A DNA stretch of 64,000 nt, taken from Nostoc sp. TCL26-01. GTDB lineage: Bacteria > Cyanobacteriota > Cyanobacteriia > Cyanobacteriales > Nostocaceae. Shown here one piece after another: positions 16,947 through 24,221 of this stretch; the first letter of the stretch is position 1; each line of letters opens with the position of its first letter. The stretch covers positions 4,248,001 to 4,312,000 of the forward strand of contig NZ_CP040297.1 in NCBI RefSeq assembly GCF_013393945.1, read 5' to 3'. The notes beneath the pieces were generated by a model. It saw only the letters and a program-made list of their open reading frames with translations. It had not been told where the DNA came from and made no database searches. A program made the position numbers and the translations under genes.

Positions 16947-17702
16947 TTACGAATTGCTAACTATCTCATCAATTTGAAGCTTAACCTCAGCCTCTTGGCT
17001 TTGCATTTTCAGCCATTCATAGTACAAGTGTGTAGCAATTTCTAGGCAGAGTCTTTCATTAAGTTGTGGTTGAATAATCTCCTCGACAAAAATTAAATGT
17101 ACGCCTTTAGAAGTCACAATTGGCTGTAAAAGCTGTGGTGGTTTAGCTGCAAAGACAGCAGCAGAAATCTCTGGTTGCAAATCTCGACGATACACTATTC
17201 CTAAATACCCAGATTTACGCCGTAATTCTATATCTTGAATGTGTATACGAGCCACATCATGAAAACTAGTTTCCCCTTCTTTAATGGCATAAAAAAGTTC
17301 CCAAGCTAAATCCTCATCATCCAACATTGCTTCATACATAACAACACCCAAATAATCTAGTTGATGTTCATAAAAATATGCCTCAACTTTATCTGCAAAT
17401 AAATGAGTTGCTAACTTGGCTGAGATGAGATTTGTGTAGACAATATCCTCAAAATCATCTAGAGATAAGCCGTGTTTATTTAACCATATCCAAGTATCTT
17501 CAGCACTAATTAATTTATTCACTAAACGCATCTGGTCTGCTGTTTTTTGCAATTCTTCTGTCTCGATTTTTATACCTGCTTCAGCTACAGTGTTTTTGAT
17601 AATTTTGCGCTGAATAATCTGCTCAATTATCTCAGGAATTTTACCTGATAGTTTGACTTGCTCTAAAATATCTGCATTGGTGATAGTGATAGAATGTGAC
17701 AT
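16947..17702 (-). CDS. Parvulin/SurA-like peptidyl-prolyl isomerase of the exporter operon
   Basis: The 251-residue protein has an N-terminal SurA-like helical part (ADILEQVKLSGKIPEIIEQIIQRKII) and a C-terminal parvulin-like region at about 130-225: GETSFHDVARIH, KSGYLGIVYRRDLQPEISAAVF, IVTSKGVHLIFVEEI. No signal peptide is visible, so it would act in the cytosol, for example keeping precursor peptides in an export-ready form. It is the last gene of the minus-strand exporter operon, 63 bp after the HlyD gene. PpiC-type genes often accompany C39 exporters and HlyD proteins in cyanobacteria. A truncated duplicate lies at 14369-14605. Confidence 0.8.
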   Translation of the reverse strand: MSHSITITNADILEQVKLSGKIPEIIEQIIQRKIIKNTVAEAGIKIETEELQKTADQMRLVNKLISAEDTWIWLNKHGLSLDDFEDIVYTNLISAKLATHLFADKVEAYFYEHQLDYLGVVMYEAMLDDEDLAWELFYAIKEGETSFHDVARIHIQDIELRRKSGYLGIVYRRDLQPEISAAVFAAKPPQLLQPIVTSKGVHLIFVEEIIQPQLNERLCLEIATHLYYEWLKMQSQEAEVKLQIDEIVSNS

Positions 17703-17765
17703 GGTGTTTTTCCTCGTTTGAATTGATTAGGTGCAGAAATATAGATAAATATTGATATTTGATGC

Positions 17766-19289
17766 TTACAACTTCAAACCACCTGATTGCAATTGCTTGA
17801 ATGGATCAAGTAGAAAATCAATAATTCGCCTTTGACGGACAATCACCTCAGCTGTCGCGGTATCACCTGGACGTAAAGGGATACATTTATTACCGCTTTT
17901 AATGCAATGTTGTTTTAAAGTAATTTCCAGGTTATATGCTGCTGCTTTGCCATTAGTTGTATCTAATTCGATAGTGGTAGGAGAAATATCAATTAATTCT
18001 CCTTCTATAACTCCGTAATCTTGAAAAGGATAAGCATCAAACTTTAATTTAACTGGTAATCCTTCCCGGAGAGAACCACTTTGATTAGTCTCCATTTGCC
18101 CGCGAATCACTAAAGGAGAACCAACAGCAGCAATCTCTGCTACCATTGTTCCTGGTTGGACGGCTGCACCAGCTTTTTGAATCGGTAACTGAAAGATAGT
18201 ACCGGACACTGGTGCTTTGATTTGTCGTTGTGCTATTTGAATATTTAATGATTCAATCTGTCTTTTAGTTTGAGCAATTTCTGCTGCTAAGGTGGTAATT
18301 TCTGCTTCTAAAGTCTTTTGTTGTTCGGCGATTTTCAGTAAAGCTAGCTTACCGGTACGAATTAAGGTTTGGTAACTGCGTTCTTGCTCATTCAAGCGTA
18401 ACTGTGCTTGGGTAATATCGGCTTTACCTTGCTTGACAACTCGCTCATAACTACTTTGTTGTTCTGCTAGGCGTAAGTAAGCTTGTTGAATATCTGACTG
18501 ACTTTGTTCGGCTAGTTTTTGTTTTTCTTTAGCTATCTCTTGTTTTTCGACAAAATTAGTTTCCGGAATCACACCTGCTTGCCAAAGTTGGTGGTAACGT
18601 TTTTCTTCTCGTTGAGAAGTAGCTGAACTACTACTAATTAAGATATTAGCAGTTTTACTATATTCAAGGTTTTGTTTGGCTTGATTGACTTGTGCTTTTT
18701 TTTCTTCTTTTTGCAATTCATAGGTATTGTTAACTGCAATTAAATTTTGCCGTGCTTGGTCTATTTGAGATTGCTTTTCTAATTCTTGGGAGCGATTTTG
18801 TTGCTGCTGAGTTGTGAAAGCAACTAGCAATTGATTTTGGGAGGAATTTAATTGCGATCGCCTATTTAATTGTCCCTCTAATTTATCCTGAATTTGCCGT
18901 AATTCTGCTTGCAACAAATCTGTATCCAGGACTAATAAATTTTGTCCTGCCTTAACTGATTCCCCTTCTTTTGTCATGATTTTTTGCACAATTCCCGACA
19001 CAGGTGCATCCAATCTTACTGTCTTGCCTTTAGGCTCAATTCTCCCTCTCGCTGTACCAGTTTCATCGACTTTAAAAAGTATTGCCCAAGGTAAAATAAT
19101 CGAGATAGACACAACTAAAAAATATAACAAACCCCTTGTCCAAACTTGAGGCAAGCTATCTAATAATTCTTTGGTAGCAAAAGACCAATCATCTTTTGAT
19201 TCAACTATGATGGGAGATATCACTGCTTCCTCAATCTGTTCATTGTTATAACTCGGTTTGTTAAGCTTGCCATTAAGAATATTTGTCAT
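17766..19289 (-). CDS. HlyD-family membrane fusion protein
   Basis: The 507-residue adaptor has a cytosolic N-terminus and one TM helix (GLLYFLVVSISIILPWAILF, about residues 55-75). The first lipoyl half follows (RLDAPVSGIVQKIMTKEGESVKAGQ), then a long alpha-helical coiled coil (about 130-345, Gln-rich), the second lipoyl half (IKAPVSGTIFQLPIQKAGAAV) and a beta-barrel domain. A C-terminal segment carries CIKSGNKCIPLRPGDTATAEV, with a possible disulfide. It bridges the inner-membrane ABC exporter to an outer-membrane TolC-type channel, which is not encoded in this window. It lies 28 bp after the exporter gene, and the ATG at 19289 is preferred over the GTG one codon before it. Confidence 0.93.
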   Translation of the reverse strand: MTNILNGKLNKPSYNNEQIEEAVISPIIVESKDDWSFATKELLDSLPQVWTRGLLYFLVVSISIILPWAILFKVDETGTARGRIEPKGKTVRLDAPVSGIVQKIMTKEGESVKAGQNLLVLDTDLLQAELRQIQDKLEGQLNRRSQLNSSQNQLLVAFTTQQQQNRSQELEKQSQIDQARQNLIAVNNTYELQKEEKKAQVNQAKQNLEYSKTANILISSSSATSQREEKRYHQLWQAGVIPETNFVEKQEIAKEKQKLAEQSQSDIQQAYLRLAEQQSSYERVVKQGKADITQAQLRLNEQERSYQTLIRTGKLALLKIAEQQKTLEAEITTLAAEIAQTKRQIESLNIQIAQRQIKAPVSGTIFQLPIQKAGAAVQPGTMVAEIAAVGSPLVIRGQMETNQSGSLREGLPVKLKFDAYPFQDYGVIEGELIDISPTTIELDTTNGKAAAYNLEITLKQHCIKSGNKCIPLRPGDTATAEVIVRQRRIIDFLLDPFKQLQSGGLKL

Positions 19290-19320
19290 CACTTATCCCC
19301 AAAATTTTATTTGCTAATGC

Positions 19321-22035
19321 TTACTCTGTAACCTGTAATTGTTTTTGATTGAGATAAAAGTAATGTCCACGCTTGGCCATAAGTTGAGTGTGAGTTCCCC
19401 TCTCAACCAATACACCTTTATCTAATACCAAAATTAAATCTGCATTCTGCACAGTAGAAAGACGGTGAGCGATAATTAAAGCAGTTTTATCTCGCAGAAT
19501 CGTCTGTAAATTTTGCTGAATAATTCTTTCCGATTCAGTATCAAGATGAGAAGTAGCCTCATCAAAAATTAACAACCGGGGATTACCCAATAATGCCCTA
19601 GCAATCGCAATTCTTTGTCTTTGTCCACCAGATAATAAACCACCACCTTCACCAATTTGGGTTTCATAACCCATAGGTAACTTTCTAATAAACTCATCAG
19701 CCCCCGCTAATTTTGCGGCTGTCGTCATCTCTGCTATAGTGGCTTCGGGATGTCCTAAACTGATATTTTCTCGAATTGTGCCACCAAATAAAAATGTATC
19801 TTGGTCAACTACTCCTACTTGCTGGCGTAAAGAAGATAAGGAAATAGTAGTAATATCATGATCATCAATTAATATCTTGCCATCTGTGGGAGGATACAGC
19901 CCTAAAACTAGCTTAGAAATTGTAGTTTTACCGGAACCACTGCGTCCTACTAAAGCAACTGTTTGCCCTGATTGAATTTCTAAATTGAGATTTTCTAAGA
20001 CATTGATATCACTTTCTGGATGATAGCGAAAGGTAACATTTTCAAAACGAATATGACCTTGAACTACTGGTAAAGATTGCCTAATCTGCTGCTGTGAATC
20101 TTCTTCAGGTTCAGCATCTAAAACATCATTGATTCGTTCTACGGCAATAATCACCTCTTGTAATTCATTCCAGAGTACAGTTAATCGTTGGAAAGGTCGG
20201 ATAATATTACCTAGTAGCATATTAAATGCTACCAATTGTCCAATAGTTAGCTGATTATGAATGACTAAATGCGCCCCATACCACAATAAACCAGTAGAGG
20301 CGATCGCTTCTATGGTGTTACTGAAAATTTGCAAGCGATTACCAATAACTTGTCCCGAAAAACTGGTTTTGACTTCCTTATGTAGTAACTCTTCCCAATG
20401 CCAACGTACTGTTTGTTCTACAGATGTAGATTTGATTGTACTCACACCAGTCAAAGCCTCAATTAGATAGCTGCTTTCTTTAGCCGCAGCATTAAATATC
20501 TCACGGGAAATTTTTTGTAAAAAGGGTGTCGCAATCAAAGCTAGCAATAAAAATGGTGGGATAATTACTAGTGATAGCAATGCCAATTGCCAACTATAGC
20601 AAAACATCAATCCCAGATAGATAAAAACAGTGATTAAATCTAATAGAATTGATAATGCTTCACCAGAAAGAAAGCGCTGAATTTTGCGATTTTCCTGTAA
20701 ACGGGAAATGATATCTCCTACATAACGTGTTTCAAAAAAACTCAAAGGTAGTCGTAAAGTATGGCGAATGAAAGCGACAATTAATGCCACATCTATCTTA
20801 TTTGCTGTGTGGTCTAGTAAATATTGCCTTAACCCTGTGATAGCCACACGAAAAAGACTAAACATCATTAACCCCAACCCCACAGCCATTAAGGTTACAC
20901 CAGAACGCTGTACTATCACTCGGTCTAAGATTAATTGAGTAAATAAAGGAGTGATGAGTCCAAATATTTGGATAAATAAAGAAGCAATAAAAACTTCTAA
21001 CATCACCAACCCATGAGGTCTAATTAACTCAAAAAATTGCCAAAAGGGAGTAGTACTTTCTTTTGTTTCTTTAAATAATGCCGTTGGTTCTAATAACAGT
21101 GTATATCCAGTCCAATCAGCTTGAAATTCTAGGTGGGTGAGAGTACGTTGACCAATAGCAGGATCAGCAACAATGACGTGTTTTGCAGTAATTTCATAGA
21201 CAACTATATAGTGTTTGCCTTCCCAATGCACAATCGCAGGTAATTTTTGCTTTGCTAATTGGTTCAGACTTGCTTTGACTGGGCGTGTATTAAAACCTAA
21301 ACTTTCAGCAGCTGCTGTTAACCCACGCAGAGATGCCCCATTTCGGTCAACATTAGTCATATCCCGCAAGCGGTTAAGGCTAAATTTTTTCCCCCAGTAA
21401 CGCGACACCATCACAAGACACGCTGCACCGCAATCAGATGCACTCTGTTGTGCAAAAAAAGCATAGCGTCGTGTGACTCGCTGTAATAAGTGACCAACTC
21501 TTTGTGTAGGATGGGGAAATTCAGCTTTATTAAGCTTTTTTTGTTTGTTTATCTGTGGTTGAGAGATAGAATTATTAGTTGTTAATGTTTTCTCATGAAT
21601 TTTTTCATCAGATTTAACTAACAAAGCATTAAAAGTATGTGCTTGTGTTTTTAAATACTCACTGATCGAGGGATATTTCACTATCAATTGTTGGAGAAAT
21701 TCATGAGTGAGAAAACATAAGCTGACATTTGTACTGGCTCTGGCTGCATAAGGTTTGAAGTTAGTATGAGGAAATAATGTGAAATGTCCAAATGATGCAC
21801 CTGCTTCTAAGGTGGTGATTAATTCCCCAGCTTCGTCTAGTAACCTAACTTTACCGCTAAGGACAATATAAATACCCGCTTCCACATCAGTTCCTTGCCA
21901 AAATTTACCTACTTTCGGTTCTAGGTATCTAAATTTTTGCTCATAGTTTTGGAACTCTGATGCTGATAGAGAATAACCGATGATTTGATTGCATAATTGC
22001 CACGAGATTTTGATGGTCGCTGGATTTTGTACCAT
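19321..22035 (-). CDS. C39-peptidase ABC exporter with N-terminal cNMP-binding-like domain (PCAT)
   Basis: The 904-residue protein has a cyclic-nucleotide-binding-like domain first (about 30-130, GIYIVLSGKVRLLDEAGE). A C39 peptidase follows (about 190-320) with catalytic Cys202 in DCGAACL, His275 in GKHYIVVY and Asp291 in ADPAIG. Then come six TM helices (about 340-610) and a nucleotide-binding domain with Walker A GRSGSGKTT, signature LSGGQRQRIAIA and Walker B LLIFDEAT. Such PCATs cut the leader of substrates after Gly-Gly and export the core. HetC-like and bacteriocin exporters in cyanobacteria share this layout. All catalytic residues are intact. It is 4 bp after the HTH gene and followed by HlyD and PpiC genes in one operon. 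Probable substrates are the Gly-Gly peptides at 4620, 11112 and 11765. Confidence 0.94.
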   Translation of the reverse strand: MVQNPATIKISWQLCNQIIGYSLSASEFQNYEQKFRYLEPKVGKFWQGTDVEAGIYIVLSGKVRLLDEAGELITTLEAGASFGHFTLFPHTNFKPYAARASTNVSLCFLTHEFLQQLIVKYPSISEYLKTQAHTFNALLVKSDEKIHEKTLTTNNSISQPQINKQKKLNKAEFPHPTQRVGHLLQRVTRRYAFFAQQSASDCGAACLVMVSRYWGKKFSLNRLRDMTNVDRNGASLRGLTAAAESLGFNTRPVKASLNQLAKQKLPAIVHWEGKHYIVVYEITAKHVIVADPAIGQRTLTHLEFQADWTGYTLLLEPTALFKETKESTTPFWQFFELIRPHGLVMLEVFIASLFIQIFGLITPLFTQLILDRVIVQRSGVTLMAVGLGLMMFSLFRVAITGLRQYLLDHTANKIDVALIVAFIRHTLRLPLSFFETRYVGDIISRLQENRKIQRFLSGEALSILLDLITVFIYLGLMFCYSWQLALLSLVIIPPFLLLALIATPFLQKISREIFNAAAKESSYLIEALTGVSTIKSTSVEQTVRWHWEELLHKEVKTSFSGQVIGNRLQIFSNTIEAIASTGLLWYGAHLVIHNQLTIGQLVAFNMLLGNIIRPFQRLTVLWNELQEVIIAVERINDVLDAEPEEDSQQQIRQSLPVVQGHIRFENVTFRYHPESDINVLENLNLEIQSGQTVALVGRSGSGKTTISKLVLGLYPPTDGKILIDDHDITTISLSSLRQQVGVVDQDTFLFGGTIRENISLGHPEATIAEMTTAAKLAGADEFIRKLPMGYETQIGEGGGLLSGGQRQRIAIARALLGNPRLLIFDEATSHLDTESERIIQQNLQTILRDKTALIIAHRLSTVQNADLILVLDKGVLVERGTHTQLMAKRGHYFYLNQKQLQVTE

Positions 22036-22039
22036 AGCT

Positions 22040-22654
22040 TTAGGAATTGCTCTCTAATTTTAAAAAGTGAATTGGTAAAACTTCATTGTCTTCTAGTACA
22101 TATTTATGCTTGAGGTCGCTAATAGAAATTTGTGAGCTATTCACCTCTGGAGACAAATTTTTAGTGATATTTTTCGCTGATTGCCTTGTCGATAAACCCA
22201 TTTGTTTGAGTAATCGTTTGATGTGACAGTCGCTAACTTTTACACCTAATTCTTTTGCCAAATGCTTGTTTAACCAGTTGGCTGTCCACCGCCGAAAACT
22301 ATAACCATAATCGCGGGGGTCATTTTTAACTAGTTCTTGCAAACGCTCTAAATATTCTTCATTGACAGCTTTAGGACGACCAATTGGCGATAATTTCCAT
22401 TGATGAGCCATACCAGAACGAGCCATGTGTATCCAATGTCTTGCTGTAGCAGGACAGCATTTAATCAGGCGACAAATTTCTGTTTGAGATTTACCTATAT
22501 CTGCCAGCAACATAATTTGAATCCGTTGGCAATAAAACTCAGGTAAATCGGCTTGTAAACTTTTTAACAATAGTTTTCTTTGAAAGGATGTTAAATATTT
22601 CCCATGAGAAATATCGGCAGACATCAAAATATCTTCCACTTCTTTATGAGCCAT
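22040..22654 (-). CDS. Helix-turn-helix protein resembling the IS630 transposase DNA-binding half
   Basis: The ATG at 22654 is preferred to a TTG three codons earlier. The 204-residue protein has an HTH at about 55-95 (RIQIMLLADIGKSQTEICRLIKC, ATARHWIHMAR) and a second winged-helix-like part (YSFRRWTANWLNKHLAKELG, HIKRLLKQMGLSTRQ). This is the two-part DNA-binding region of IS630/Tc1-type transposases. The DDE catalytic domain is absent and replaced by a short tail ending LPIHFLKLESNS. Only 4 bp separate its stop from the exporter ATG, so the two are translationally linked. The likely role is a domesticated regulator of the operon; this is inference from position and domain loss. Confidence 0.75.
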   Translation of the reverse strand: MAHKEVEDILMSADISHGKYLTSFQRKLLLKSLQADLPEFYCQRIQIMLLADIGKSQTEICRLIKCCPATARHWIHMARSGMAHQWKLSPIGRPKAVNEEYLERLQELVKNDPRDYGYSFRRWTANWLNKHLAKELGVKVSDCHIKRLLKQMGLSTRQSAKNITKNLSPEVNSSQISISDLKHKYVLEDNEVLPIHFLKLESNS

Positions 22655-22732
22655 AGTTTTCAACTAGAGTTACTAACTTGCTGTCACATTTTTTTCACTT
22701 ACAGTGTACAGAGTAAAAAAAATGTAGATATT

Positions 22733-22764
22733 ATTCATTCACCTTTTATGCTGCTTATCATGCA
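22733..22764 (-). promoter_or_regulatory. Shared upstream element, copy before the exporter operon
   Basis: Read on the minus strand: CTGCAT, six bases, then CAGCATAAAAGGTGAATGAA. The block is identical to 3710-3728 and has the same CTGCAT spacing. It lies about 80 bp upstream of the HTH start codon and points towards it. Confidence 0.55.
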
Positions 22765-22817
22765 GTTTTTGTCAATAAAATTGCAGAAAACTGTATTGCC
22801 ATTGGGACTTTTAACCC

Positions 22818-23023
22818 AATACGGTTCAGTTAAGGTTGTCAGCTTATTGATCTCCCAAAAACCAAGACTTGGGGGAGAATCCCCCAAACCCCCGATTGGG
22901 AGAAGTTTGTGGGGAAGGTTTCCTTCCACAAAACTTCGGACGGTTGCGTCCCCCAAACCCCCTCCAAAAAATAGATATGTTTTATGTGTAGTAATTCATT
23001 TATTTTCTTAACTGAACCGTATT
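22818..23023. mobile_element. MITE-like element (206 bp) with 17-bp inverted ends and 12-bp target duplication
   Basis: The ends AATACGGTTCAGTTAAG (22818-22834) and CTTAACTGAACCGTATT (23007-23023) are perfect inverted repeats. The flanks carry an identical direct repeat GACTTTTAACCC (22806-22817 and 23024-23035), as expected from target-site duplication. The interior has G- and C-rich palindromic stretches (CCCCCAAACCCCC type) and no convincing gene. It lies between the promoter of the exporter operon and the plus-strand gene at 23296. Confidence 0.85.
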
Positions 23024-23029
23024 GACTTT

Positions 23030-23073
23030 TAACCCGCGTAGGCGGGTTTTGTCTGTGTAGCTGCGACTTCTAG
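23030..23073. repeat. Hairpin repeat next to the MITE
   Basis: AACCCGCGTAGGCGGGTT forms a perfect hairpin, followed by GCGACTTCTAGTCGC, a second small hairpin. This resembles dispersed Nostoc hairpin repeats. The remaining DNA to 23295 holds one HIP1 site and a GTATAGTTGGTTATAC palindrome (23214-23229), and no gene. Confidence 0.5.
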
Positions 23074-23295
23074 TCGCCTGGTGCAAGATATGAGAATAGG
23101 TAAGAAGTTCCTTGACTGGTACTGATTTTTTTCAATAATCAAATACTAGTCCTATATAAATTACATAGAGACATTACATTGCAAGGTCTTAAGAAATTCA
23201 GCGATCGCTAATGTATAGTTGGTTATACTAATTTTGTGCAGTTAAGCAAGTATGTAACTAGCTCAAAAAAATTTTGGTACAAAGGTAGTTAAGAT

Positions 23296-23556
23296 ATGAG
23301 TCGTATCAATCCCTACACCCTGCAAATGCAGATTACGCGGATGTTTGAACAAGGTCAATCATTCTTTGCTATGACTAAGGTACAGGAATGGTTGAAGGAA
23401 CGTAATCACGATCCCTTGGCTTATGATATTATTTTTCACCAAAAACCTGCTCCTCCTGGCTCAAAAGAAGTGATAGCCATAGAAATTGAATTGCGTCGTA
23501 AAGACGGAGAGCCTGTAGATCCTTGGTTGCAAGAACAAGCTAATCTTCATGCTTAA
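23296..23556 (+). CDS. Small hypothetical protein (86 aa)
   Basis: MSRINPYTLQMQITRMFEQG opens a compact alpha/beta protein with the pattern ...AMTKVQEWLKERNHDPLAYD and VIAIEIELRRKDGEPVDPW. It has no signal peptide, no TM segment and no Cys. The frame has a good start context (AGGTAGTTAAGAT before ATG) and balanced charged composition, so it looks real. I do not recognise a characterised family. It is convergent with the small membrane protein at 23625-23762, and a hairpin terminator lies between them. Confidence 0.6.
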   Translation: MSRINPYTLQMQITRMFEQGQSFFAMTKVQEWLKERNHDPLAYDIIFHQKPAPPGSKEVIAIEIELRRKDGEPVDPWLQEQANLHA

Positions 23557-23566
23557 TATTGTTACA

Positions 23567-23603
23567 TGAAAAAAACATCCCGACTTATTGCTCAGTCGGG
23601 ATG
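23567..23603 (-). terminator. Terminator hairpin between two convergent small genes
   Basis: CATCCCGACT (23576-23585) pairs with AGTCGGGATG (23594-23603). On the minus strand it is followed by a run of T, so it best serves the gene at 23625-23762. Confidence 0.8.
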
Positions 23604-23624
23604 ATGATTGTAGACATGAATAAA

Positions 23625-23762
23625 TTAGGCGTTGGCAAAGTTGAACAGAATTAGTAAAACTACCACTAAGCCACTGATCAAAAGGGCTAGGGAACCCCAA
23701 CTAACTGAATCTTTGCTGACGTTCTGCCATAGATTGTTACCTAAGTTATTGCGAATTGCCAT
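23625..23762 (-). CDS. Single-TM small membrane protein (45 aa)
   Basis: The gene is short but convincing: GGAG lies 8 bases before ATG 23762 and a terminator follows the stop. The product begins MAIRNNLGNNLWQNVSKDSV and continues into one hydrophobic helix (SLALLISGLVVVLLILF) ending in FANA. The polar N-terminus with a C-terminal helix resembles small subunits of thylakoid complexes or small membrane regulators, but I do not recognise a named subunit. Confidence 0.65.
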   Translation of the reverse strand: MAIRNNLGNNLWQNVSKDSVSWGSLALLISGLVVVLLILFNFANA

Positions 23763-24221
23763 TTTCTTTTCTCCAATATTTATGCAGATTCAACAGATTG
23801 ATGACACTCATACTGAATGAATTAATCTGTGAAAGTTTTTAGTTATTAAACAAGTAAGCGCGTAATAAATTCAGGCAGCTATCAATGCGTTTTTGTGAAG
23901 ATTGAGAATTTGATATCCTCTATTGGGAAAAATGGGGGATATAGTTTCTCATAAATGATTTGGTGTTGCTATGAACGCATTTTTTATCTGGACACAAAAC
24001 AAAAGTTTACAAAAATATATTTGTTGATGCCTAAAATTCATTTTCCTACACAAGCGCTATGAAATATGAGAATTTTACCAATTTTGACAAAAATCTTAAT
24101 GCTGACTTAATCTTGTATAAAACTGTATTGTAAAAGTATGTCAGTGGTTATGTGTTATTTGTTAGTAGCAGAGATTGATTTATTTTCCTAGTCTTAAAGA
24201 AGTTAATAAGCCAAAATTGCT
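23763..24221 (+). promoter_or_regulatory. 459-bp upstream region of the tyrosine phenol-lyase-like gene
   Basis: AT-rich, no gene. It contains TTGTATAAAACTGTATTG at 24113-24130, a close match to blocks at 790, 10742 and 22781, about 90 bp before the start codon. No known regulator site is recognised. Confidence 0.4.

Noticed and set aside
19321..22035. Naming the exporter hetC
   Set aside because: HetC shares the C39-ABC layout, but this gene lies with HlyD and PpiC genes and Gly-Gly peptides; without a phylogeny the name is not justified.
22735..22956. Minus-strand frame of 73 codons with a plausible ATG
   Set aside because: It lies mostly inside the MITE and its sequence (PIGGLGDSPPSLGF) is translated palindromic DNA.
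901..23035. A phage or integrative-element origin for the 1-23 kb region
   Set aside because: No integrase, tRNA junction, phage structural or conjugation gene is visible; only small MITE-like insertions and palindromes occur.
23214..23229. GTATAGTTGGTTATAC as an NtcA site
   Set aside because: NtcA boxes have GTA-N8-TAC; here the spacing is ten bases, so I do not call it.
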